Shown here one piece after another: positions 52,917-60,353 of a DNA stretch of 64,000 nucleotides. This DNA comes from JAMZMI01 sp039970095 (GTDB lineage: Bacteria; Bacteroidota; Bacteroidia; Cytophagales; Cyclobacteriaceae). The translations under genes and the position numbers were made by a program. Below the pieces are notes generated by a model, which made no database searches, had not been told where the DNA came from, and worked only from the letters and a program-made list of their open reading frames with translations. Position 1 is the stretch's first letter; each line of letters starts with the position of its first letter. The DNA is taken from positions 1-64,000 of the forward strand of contig JBDVMP010000093.1 of the NCBI GenBank assembly GCA_039970095.1, read 5' to 3'.

Positions 52917-55357
52917 AAGCCACCATCGTCCATAAAGTCACCACCATTTTCGCCTCGTCCGGCACGTTGCTTTTTCTGATTTAATCTGTATATAAATGTG
53001 ATCTGAACAGCCGGCCCTCTCCTCCACTGCCAATACCCTTTTTCATAGAAGTTTTCGAGCTGGGTTTCGAAACGATACTTACGTGAATTGAATATATCCG
53101 AAACACTTAATGAAAGTGTGCCATCTTCGCCAAACACATCACGGGAAATCCCTAAATCCAATGAACTCATAGCATAGCGCTTTCCCTGAGTACGGTTTTC
53201 CGGAGCGCGGTAGTTAAGATTCAGCTGGGCATCTGTTTTTTCACCTAGCTTAAAAATATTGCTCATTCGAGTGGAGAAACTCATAGCCATCGCACTCAGG
53301 CTAAGCGTGTCTCCAACCGAACCTATGGTTTCACTCCTGAAAAAGTTGAAATTGGAATTGATGCGATACCAATCTGTGAATTCATGGGAAATGTTGGTTT
53401 CTATACCAACTTGATGTTTCTCTCCGATATTGAATGGTTTGAGTATGCGCTGGCCCTCCTCATTCGGCTCTAAGGTTACTCTCTGAATTAGATCATCCGT
53501 AAACCGGTAATACACACCATAATAGAAGGACGATTTTTTAAAGTTTTGTAAGAGGCCCACCTCGTATGAGTCTGTAAACTCTGGCTGTAGGGTTGGGTTA
53601 CCTACTCTGAAGTTCCTGTTGTCCGTGAAAGAACTAAATGGATTTAGTTCTCTAAACCTCGGCCTATTGATCCGGCGACTGTAACTCACCTGAATCTGCG
53701 ATACCTCGGTGATTTTATAAGTCAAAAAAGCACTAGGGAAATAATTGATGTAATTCCAATCTCGCTTCACCGTGTCTTCTTTTTGCTCTGATGAAATGTC
53801 CGTCATCTCTGCTCTAAGCCCAACCTGCCAAGAAAACTTATCATATTGATCACTCACTATACCATACGCGGCATGCACATTTTCCAAATAGGCAAAGTCC
53901 GTGCTGAATTCATCAAGTTGCACAAACGGCTCAGACTCGTCTGTGCGTTCATCCACGTTATAAATGTTTTTTACGTACCTATTGGTGCTTCTAAATCCCG
54001 TTTCAAACTTGCCTTTCAAACCAAATGGGTGAATATAGTCCGCCTGAATCATGAGCCTCTTCTCTCCTTCATCATTCTTGACTTTCTGAAATAGAGCAGG
54101 CACACTACTGGCCAAAGAGGCGCCTTCTGACTGCACAATGTTGGATTTCTCTATTTCGTTGTTGCTTTGATATTGAATATCTGCTGTTAGCTTCTGTTCT
54201 TTTCTGGTAAATTGTTTAGTCAGGTTAAGAGAATACTCAAGGTTTTGATCGCCTTCAGTTTCTTTGTCATTTCTCAGTGTATACTCCAGAAAATTGCCAT
54301 TAAAATCAAAATCTCTGTAGTCAAGAACCGCATTGTTCTGCTCATCAGAGTATCTATAAAGAAATGCAGCAGTCACGGTTGTTTTTTCTGATAGATAAAA
54401 GTCAGAACCAAACCGAATGCTATTGCTCAGGCCGGCCCTGTTATGATCGCGCCGGAGCTTGGTGAAATAATCAGTCTCACCTGTAGTTGGTGAGGGTTCA
54501 TCCAGGTGGTATTCCTGATCTGACTTACCTCCACCGGGACTATCGCGGTAGCTCAGCCCATAGTTCACAAATAGATTTACCCATTCTCTTCTAAAGTTCA
54601 TGTTTACGGAAGCTCCGTGATTTTGAGGGTATCCCGTGTTGACCTGAAAGCTCCCGTTAATGCCTTTTTTGCTATCCTTTTTGAGCACAATATTGATGAT
54701 GCCCGCCTGGCCTTCTGCATCGTATCTCGCCGACGGATTTGTCACTATCTCGATACGTTCAATCAGATTGCCCTGAAGCTGCCGCAAGGCGTCTGATGAG
54801 GAAAGCCCCACTAAACCAGAAGGCTTCCCATCTATCAGCACCTTAACATTTGAGCTGCCTCGCAACTCTACATTTCCTTCGATATCTACCGTAACAGAGG
54901 GTAGGTTGGACAGGATGTCCGAAGCACTGCCCCCAAGATTACTCAGATCCTTACCCACGTTATAAACCTTTTTGTCCAGGTTCATTTCCATCTGCGTTCT
55001 TTCCGCCTGCACTATAACCTCGCCAAGCTCCTCAGTATCAGGCTTCATTCTGAGCCGCCCTAGCTGCGTAGCTTTACCCGCTTCCACCTCTACATCTTTA
55101 ATTTGCAGCTGAGCATAAGTCACAAACTGAACATTGATGGTATAAACTCCCGGCTTGAGAGGTATTGCAAAACCTCCCTTTGAGTCTGTCACACCACCCG
55201 TGACCAGCGCCTGATCTGAGGGATTAATGACACTAACTGTTGCAAACTCTAATGGCGTACCATTCTCGCTATCAATAAGCGAACCGGTGATCATTGATTT
55301 GGACTGTGCCAAAACCAATGCAGGAATAAATGACAGGGCTAGTAAAAAAAATTTCAT
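52913..55357 (-). CDS. TonB-dependent receptor, outer-membrane beta-barrel family (not SusC)
   Basis: The 814-residue protein has a signal peptide, a CarboxypepD_reg-like domain (ITGSLIDSENGTPLEFATVSV), a plug (NLGGSASDILSNLPSVTVDIEG; VKVLIDGKPSGLVG; GIINIVLKKDSKKG) and a barrel (YSRRINRPRFRELNPFSSFTDNRNFRVGNPTLQPEF), features of the 'outer membrane beta-barrel protein' group of TonB receptors. There is no SusD partner, so substrate is unknown. A perfect -7 box is upstream. The next gene upstream on the same strand, 55 nt away, is the two-component kinase, whose regulator may control it. Confidence 0.9.
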   Translation of the reverse strand: MKFFLLALSFIPALVLAQSKSMITGSLIDSENGTPLEFATVSVINPSDQALVTGGVTDSKGGFAIPLKPGVYTINVQFVTYAQLQIKDVEVEAGKATQLGRLRMKPDTEELGEVIVQAERTQMEMNLDKKVYNVGKDLSNLGGSASDILSNLPSVTVDIEGNVELRGSSNVKVLIDGKPSGLVGLSSSDALRQLQGNLIERIEIVTNPSARYDAEGQAGIINIVLKKDSKKGINGSFQVNTGYPQNHGASVNMNFRREWVNLFVNYGLSYRDSPGGGKSDQEYHLDEPSPTTGETDYFTKLRRDHNRAGLSNSIRFGSDFYLSEKTTVTAAFLYRYSDEQNNAVLDYRDFDFNGNFLEYTLRNDKETEGDQNLEYSLNLTKQFTRKEQKLTADIQYQSNNEIEKSNIVQSEGASLASSVPALFQKVKNDEGEKRLMIQADYIHPFGLKGKFETGFRSTNRYVKNIYNVDERTDESEPFVQLDEFSTDFAYLENVHAAYGIVSDQYDKFSWQVGLRAEMTDISSEQKEDTVKRDWNYINYFPSAFLTYKITEVSQIQVSYSRRINRPRFRELNPFSSFTDNRNFRVGNPTLQPEFTDSYEVGLLQNFKKSSFYYGVYYRFTDDLIQRVTLEPNEEGQRILKPFNIGEKHQVGIETNISHEFTDWYRINSNFNFFRSETIGSVGDTLSLSAMAMSFSTRMSNIFKLGEKTDAQLNLNYRAPENRTQGKRYAMSSLDLGISRDVFGEDGTLSLSVSDIFNSRKYRFETQLENFYEKGYWQWRRGPAVQITFIYRLNQKKQRAGRGENGGDFMDDGGF

Positions 55358-55375
55358 TTTTGGTATTTAACAAAG

Positions 55376-55383
55376 CAAACGTA
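55376..55383 (-). promoter_or_regulatory. -7 promoter element of the TonB-receptor gene
   Basis: TACGTTTG on the minus strand (55383-55376) matches TAnnTTTG exactly, 18 nt upstream of the start codon. A TTG (minus) 16 nt further upstream could be the -33 element. Confidence 0.5.
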
Positions 55384-55411
55384 GCTTGACGGTCTGAAGC
55401 AATTTTGAAGT

Positions 55412-56674
55412 TTAGTTACTTGTAAAACTGACTTTAAGTGAATGATGTTTGTCTTTGATTGTATATTCAACGTCAAATCCGTGCTGATCGCAAATCATCT
55501 GAACGATGGATAAGCCAAGTCCTGAAGAATCAGGGTGTTCAGAGCCTTTTTTAAACCTTTGAAACAACACCTCAGGCACTACTTCCACCTCAGTTCCTGA
55601 ATTTTCGATCAGGCAAAAATCATCCACTAGTTCTACACTTATATAGCCTTCTTCACGATTGTGACGCACGGCATTATTGAGCAGATTGCTGACAAGTATT
55701 TCGAGAAGCACTTTGTTACCAAAAACCTCAACACCAGACTTGATTCCAGTACTGATCTCGATAGATTTCAATTCTATCAACTCATTGAACTCATTGAGGA
55801 TGTTTTGAACCAAGTCAGAGAAATTGACTTTTTCAAAATCTGAAAACTCCTTGTTCTCAATTTTTGTCAGCAGATTAAGCGAATTACTCGTTTTACTGAG
55901 TCGTTTTAGTGCATTTTGTGCTGCGCTAATGAGTTCTATCTGCTCTTGCTCCAGGTTTGGGAAACTCATCAGTAATTCCAACTTTCCGTTGGCGATAGAA
56001 AGAGGCGTTTGTAGCTCATGTGAAGCGTTTTCAGAAAACTCCTTCAAGGCCTTATAGTCGCGAGCCACCTGACCGGTCATTTCCTCAATGAATGTATTCA
56101 GTTTTCTAAACTCTCTCGTTGTTGGCTTTGAAAGCTTCAAACCTCTCTGGCTTTTCAGCGAAAAGGTTTTAATGGCATCAAGGGTAGTGTTGAAAGGACG
56201 AAACAGGTAATAAGAAACAAGAAAGCTGAGCAAGAGCATGGCACCAAGCAAAATCAGATATGTTTTGATCATGGTTTCGCGCACTACATCCTCAATATCG
56301 TCTGACTCTACTATCAGATCATAGAGCATGATTTTGTAGCTGCGGCCATTGATGTTTTTGATTACGTCCAGTTTGATATGTGGCTCTATGCGTTCTAGAT
56401 CTGTATGCATCACCAGCGTGTCAGAGTAGATATTTTCGGTTTCTTCTCTAAACTCAGCAAGTGGCTGAACTCTCAGCTTATTTCGAGTAACAGTCTCCTT
56501 AAACGCTCTTTTTTCTATCCATGGAATCACACGACTCAGTCGATCATTTAGAAAAAATCGTTGCTCCTTGTCTATCTCCTTGCTCATAGCTGTGTAGTTG
56601 ATATATCCACCTATAAGGAAAACGAAAAATGAGATAAGTGCATAGATTAATGCTATTTTGATGATGAGTCTCAT
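55412..56674 (-). CDS. Sensor histidine kinase (HisKA type)
   Basis: The 420-residue kinase has a transmembrane helix at about 5-27, a periplasmic sensor of about 110 residues, a second helix at about 140-160, a HAMP-like linker, HisKA with phosphoacceptor His219 (ENASHELQTPLS), and a HATPase domain (LLNNAVRHN; FQRFKKGSEHPDSSGLGLSIVQMICDQHG). It pairs with the OmpR-family regulator, with which it overlaps by 4 nt (ATGA). The signal is not evident. Confidence 0.93.
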   Translation of the reverse strand: MRLIIKIALIYALISFFVFLIGGYINYTAMSKEIDKEQRFFLNDRLSRVIPWIEKRAFKETVTRNKLRVQPLAEFREETENIYSDTLVMHTDLERIEPHIKLDVIKNINGRSYKIMLYDLIVESDDIEDVVRETMIKTYLILLGAMLLLSFLVSYYLFRPFNTTLDAIKTFSLKSQRGLKLSKPTTREFRKLNTFIEEMTGQVARDYKALKEFSENASHELQTPLSIANGKLELLMSFPNLEQEQIELISAAQNALKRLSKTSNSLNLLTKIENKEFSDFEKVNFSDLVQNILNEFNELIELKSIEISTGIKSGVEVFGNKVLLEILVSNLLNNAVRHNREEGYISVELVDDFCLIENSGTEVEVVPEVLFQRFKKGSEHPDSSGLGLSIVQMICDQHGFDVEYTIKDKHHSLKVSFTSN

Positions 56675-57351
56675 TCTTCTTTTTTGAATTTATAGCCTAC
56701 TCCATATACGGTATGGACATAGTCATTACCTCCAGCCTTCATGATCTTCTTTCGAAGGTTTTTGATGTGCTGATACACAAAATCAAACGAATCAGCCGTA
56801 TCCATGTAATCTCCCCAAAGATGCTCAGCTATGGATTGCTTGGTCATTACACGGTTTTGATTGACTATGAAATAATGAATCAATTCAAACTCCTTTTTAG
56901 TGAGCTCAAGAAGCTGTTCGTGTACACGCACTTCGAATGTGTCCGGATTAATGGAAATTTCCTCGAAGGTAATTTTGGTCTCTCCGTGTTGGTTTCTTCT
57001 TCGAAATATTGCTCTGAGTCGCGCATTCAATTCCGTAAGATGAAAAGGCTTGGCAAGATAGTCGTCTGCCCCCATGTCAAGCCCGGCTATTTTATCGTCC
57101 AGCGCGTTTTTGGCAGATATGATCAAAACGCCAATATTTGGCCAATTTTCTTTAATCACTTTCAGCAAGTCAAGCCCATTACCATCTGGCAACATCAAGT
57201 CCAGCGCAACCAAGTCATAGGTATAGCCATACAGCTTCTCGCTGGCTTTTTTGTAGTTCTCGGCTACTTCGCAGATGTAGCCTTCCTTAGAGAGGAATGC
57301 ACCAATGTTCTCTTGAAGTTGAGTATTGTCTTCTACAACCAGTAGTTTCAT
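56671..57351 (-). CDS. OmpR/PhoB-family response regulator
   Basis: I start at the ATG at 57351 (226 residues; a TTG three codons upstream is less likely). Receiver domain with Asp51 (VALDLMLPDGNG) and Lys in YLAKPFHLTELNARL, then a winged-helix DNA-binding domain (ELTKKEFELIHYFIVNQNRVMTKQSIAEHLWG; YQHIKNLRKKI). A -7 box TATTTTTG ends 7 nt upstream of the start, so the transcript may be leaderless. It is co-transcribed with the kinase and perhaps with the TonB-receptor gene. Confidence 0.95.
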   Translation of the reverse strand: MKLLVVEDNTQLQENIGAFLSKEGYICEVAENYKKASEKLYGYTYDLVALDLMLPDGNGLDLLKVIKENWPNIGVLIISAKNALDDKIAGLDMGADDYLAKPFHLTELNARLRAIFRRRNQHGETKITFEEISINPDTFEVRVHEQLLELTKKEFELIHYFIVNQNRVMTKQSIAEHLWGDYMDTADSFDFVYQHIKNLRKKIMKAGGNDYVHTVYGVGYKFKKEE

Positions 57352-57399
57352 CGGAGACAAAAATATCTGAAGTTTCTGATGAAAGTTTGAATTGGGGAA

Positions 57400-58416
57400 T
57401 TAGATAAAATTCACCTCAGGTTCCAACTGCACGCCAAACCTCTTAAAAACCGACTCCTGTACCATCTCCGAAAGCTCAACTATCTCCTTGCCTGTGCCAC
57501 TGCCGTGGTTTACCAAAACCAGCGCTTGTTTTTCATGAACACCTACTTCACCAATGCGTCGGCCTTTCCATCCGCACTGATCTATCATCCATCCTGCAGG
57601 AATTTTCGTGGTATTATCGTCAATTTTGTAGCCTGGAATACTGTCAAATGCCGCCTTCAAAGCTTCGAAGTAATCAGTTTCCACGACTGGATTTTTAAAA
57701 AAACTACCTGCATTACCTATATCCAGGGGATCGGGCAGCTTCGATTGACGAATGTCTATGACAGCCTGGCTCACGTTTTTTAAAGAAAGCTCCTGTACGC
57801 CCATTTCATCCAGTTTCTCCTTCAGGTTTCCGTATGCTATATTAAACACAGGTTTTTTGGTGAGTCTCAGGTACACTCTGGTGATGACGTACTTGTCTTT
57901 CAAAGCCCCTTTAAAGATGCTATACCTATAGCCAAACTTGCAGTCTTCATTGTAGAAGCGTACGGTTTTACCGGTTTTGATTTCATAGGCTTCCAACGAG
58001 TGAAAAACTTCTTTCATCTCCACGCCATAGGCTCCTATATTTTGCATCGGCGCTGCACCAATGGTTCCCGGAATGAGAGACAAATTTTCAACACCTCCAA
58101 AGCCACTTTCGATGCACCAAAGCACACACTGGTGCCAATTTTCTCCGGCACCAAAGCCCACAATCACGGAATCATCTGAATCTTCCACCACGCTGATACC
58201 TGATATCTCCATCTTCATGACAAGACCAAGAAAATTGCGGGTGAATAGCACATTTGAACCTCCGCCAAGTATCAGCTTTTTCTTGCTTCGAAATTTGTAG
58301 TCAGCAAAAATATCCTCAATATCTTCCTGAGTTTTGATAGAAGCCATGTAGTCGGCTCTCACATCTATGTGAAAAGTGTTGTGACTTTTTAGCGAAAAAT
58401 TCTGCTCTATTAACAC
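57400..58416 (-). CDS. murB: UDP-N-acetylenolpyruvoylglucosamine reductase MurB
   Basis: I start at the GTG at 58416, giving 338 residues (MLIEQNFSLKSHNTFHID), the usual MurB length; no ATG lies nearby and the long upstream extension would overlap the neighbouring gene. FAD-binding region (LILGGGSNVLFT; GFGAGENWHQCV; LSLIPGTIGAAPMQNIGAYG), the catalytic Ser in NAGSFFKNP and the C-terminal Glu region (IGEVGVHEKQALVLVN) are present. It reduces UDP-GlcNAc-enolpyruvate to UDP-MurNAc in peptidoglycan synthesis. Type I form, as in E. coli. Confidence 0.93.
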   Translation of the reverse strand: MLIEQNFSLKSHNTFHIDVRADYMASIKTQEDIEDIFADYKFRSKKKLILGGGSNVLFTRNFLGLVMKMEISGISVVEDSDDSVIVGFGAGENWHQCVLWCIESGFGGVENLSLIPGTIGAAPMQNIGAYGVEMKEVFHSLEAYEIKTGKTVRFYNEDCKFGYRYSIFKGALKDKYVITRVYLRLTKKPVFNIAYGNLKEKLDEMGVQELSLKNVSQAVIDIRQSKLPDPLDIGNAGSFFKNPVVETDYFEALKAAFDSIPGYKIDDNTTKIPAGWMIDQCGWKGRRIGEVGVHEKQALVLVNHGSGTGKEIVELSEMVQESVFKRFGVQLEPEVNFI

Positions 58417-58462
58417 TGCTATGCTTTGTTTGAGTATTGAAGCAAACGTATCAAATAAATTC

Positions 58463-60163
58463 TTAATTGAGTGATCCGTCGGCAGAATATAGAACCTCCC
58501 CTGCGATGATGGTCTTGACAACCTTAGTATCCAGAATCTCCTCTTCCTCAATCGTCATGATATCTCTATCCAAAACAGTGAAGTCTGCATATTTCCCCAC
58601 CTCTATGCTCCCGATCAAATCTTCCATAAAAGCACCATAAGCGGCCCATAGGGTATAGGACTTCAGTGCTTCTTCACGAGTCATTTTCTGCTCAGCTTCA
58701 TATCCTCCAGCGGGTGTACCTCTCAATGTTTTTCTGGTAACAGAGGAATAAAAGGACGCTAGTGGATTCACGGGCTCCACAGGTGCGTCTGTTCCATTCA
58801 CTATTGGCGAGCCATTATCAATCAGCTCACTCCACATATAAGCTCCGTTTTCTATGCGTTCCTTCCCCAGCCGATCAATCGCCCATGGGCGATCAGACGA
58901 CATGTGGATGGCCTGCATGGCAGGCAACACTCCCAACTCATCAAACCTTGGAATATCATCAGGGTGGATATGCTGCGCGTGTTCTATTCTAAATCTTCTA
59001 TCATCTTTCTCTTCCGGGTACTTCTCAAACACGGACGCATAAATATCAAGCACTTCCCGGTTGGCTCGATCACCTATTGCGTGGGTGCACATCTGAAACC
59101 CTCCTAAATAACCTCTTTCTACTATGGAAGCAATGGCATCCATAGGTGTGGTATTGTGTCCGTGTACGCCGGGTGCGTCAGCATATTCCTCCAGCAGCCA
59201 TGCCCCTCGTGAACCCAGCGCACCATCAGCATACAGCTTGATAGCTGACACATTCAAATGATCATTGTACAGACCAGACTCAGGGCCATGATCAAGAAAA
59301 TGGCTCACGCTAGCAGTATCATATCCGGCCACCATCACATGAAGCCGCATTTTGAGTTTTCCCGCCTCAGCGAAATCTTTGTACAAATCAATGATCTCCT
59401 TTTTTGCGCCGGCATCATGAAATCCGGTTAAGCCATTTTTCAGACATTCGCCTATGGCTAATGAGAGTGTCTCAGTCCGAACCTCATATGAGTCCTTAGG
59501 TATAATATCAAACACCAGATCGGATGCCATCTCGTTGAGAATGCCCGTAGGATTTCCGGAGATATTTTTCACAATTTCACCTCCGACAGGGCTAGCTGTC
59601 TTTTTATCAATCCCAGCCATTGAAAGCGCTTTGTCATTGACCAGAGCGGCATGTCCACTCGCATGAGACAGGTAGACCGGATGGTCGGGCACTGCCACAC
59701 TTAATGGCTCATGTGTAGGGAATCCCTTAAAAGAACTCTCTGAAGTACTGAGCCACTTATCCTGATGCCAGCCCCTGCCTAAAATCCAATCTCCCTTTGG
59801 CAGGGTCAGGGCTCTCTTTTTAACCATCTCAATCACCTCATCATAGCTTTGGGCGGTGCTCAGATCCACATTCAAAATATTGGATCCAATACCCATGAGG
59901 TGTGCATGCCCTTCAATGAATCCTGGAAAGACGAACTTGCCTTGCAAATCCAAAACCTCTGTGCTGTCCGAAATAAGCGCCTCCACCACCGAAATGTCGC
60001 CCAACCTCATGATTTTACCATCTTTTACTGCGAGAGCGCTCACCACGGGTAAATTGTCATCCGCGGTATATATCCGAGCATTTAAAATCACCAAATCAGC
60101 AGAAGGTCCAGAAGCGCATCCGAACAAAAGCGCCAATACAACTATTGAAATCAATTTTTTCAT
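58463..60163 (-). CDS. Amidohydrolase-family lipoprotein (YtcJ-like)
   Basis: The 566-residue protein has a lipoprotein signal ending at Cys16 (LALLFGC) and an amidohydrolase-3 domain: ILNARIYTADDNLPVVSALAVKDGKI, metal-binding GFIEGHAHLMGIG, IKLYADGALGSRGAW, the CTHAIGDRANREVLDIY region, RIEHAQHIHPDDI and GTDAPVEPVNPL. Members hydrolyse N-formyl and other amide compounds, but the true substrate is unknown. It lies 46 nt upstream of the murB start and is probably not functionally linked to it. Confidence 0.9.
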   Translation of the reverse strand: MKKLISIVVLALLFGCASGPSADLVILNARIYTADDNLPVVSALAVKDGKIMRLGDISVVEALISDSTEVLDLQGKFVFPGFIEGHAHLMGIGSNILNVDLSTAQSYDEVIEMVKKRALTLPKGDWILGRGWHQDKWLSTSESSFKGFPTHEPLSVAVPDHPVYLSHASGHAALVNDKALSMAGIDKKTASPVGGEIVKNISGNPTGILNEMASDLVFDIIPKDSYEVRTETLSLAIGECLKNGLTGFHDAGAKKEIIDLYKDFAEAGKLKMRLHVMVAGYDTASVSHFLDHGPESGLYNDHLNVSAIKLYADGALGSRGAWLLEEYADAPGVHGHNTTPMDAIASIVERGYLGGFQMCTHAIGDRANREVLDIYASVFEKYPEEKDDRRFRIEHAQHIHPDDIPRFDELGVLPAMQAIHMSSDRPWAIDRLGKERIENGAYMWSELIDNGSPIVNGTDAPVEPVNPLASFYSSVTRKTLRGTPAGGYEAEQKMTREEALKSYTLWAAYGAFMEDLIGSIEVGKYADFTVLDRDIMTIEEEEILDTKVVKTIIAGEVLYSADGSLN

Positions 60164-60231
60164 ACTTCTCAGCTGTTAAAACTTTAAGCAAGATAACCTA
60201 AGGAGCCGTTATATTTTTCCCAATAATCTTT

Positions 60232-60239
60232 TAACTTTG
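60232..60239 (+). promoter_or_regulatory. -7 promoter element of rpsA
   Basis: TAACTTTG matches the Bacteroidota -7 consensus TAnnTTTG exactly. The predicted start site is about 60245, exactly where the first leader hairpin begins, which leaves a leader of about 108 nt before the rpsA ATG. No clear TTG was seen at -33. Confidence 0.6.
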
Positions 60240-60244
60240 CGCCT

Positions 60245-60350
60245 CCATTCGAGTGAATGGGCTTCCTGATATAGAATCAGGATGTTATTCAAAACCAAAA
60301 ACGCTCGTTCTCATGACTCTAGGGACGATGTGTATGAAGAGTCATTTTTT
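60245..60350 (+). promoter_or_regulatory. Structured rpsA leader: three tandem hairpins
   Basis: Three inverted repeats follow each other in the leader. H1: CCATTC-GAGT-GAATGG, 60245-60260. H2: CCTGAT-5 nt-ATCAGG, 60265-60281. H3: ATGACTCT (60313-60320) with AGAGTCAT (60338-60345), 17-nt loop, followed by a run of T that ends 4 nt before the rpsA start codon. The last one resembles a weak terminator or a start-site-occluding hairpin. A three-hairpin leader on rpsA mirrors the E. coli gene, whose leader is the target of S1 autoregulation; the analogy is inferred. Confidence 0.55.
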
Positions 60351-60353
60351 ATT

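Noticed and set aside
58417..58551. N-terminal extension of murB overlapping the amidohydrolase gene
   Set aside because: The extension is low-quality sequence on the same strand as a clear coding end; MurB similarity starts at the GTG at 58416.
60282..60353. Upstream in-frame extension of rpsA
   Set aside because: The extra 24 residues are not S1-like and the stretch is better explained as the hairpin leader; the MAEEEKK start has the normal S1 beginning.
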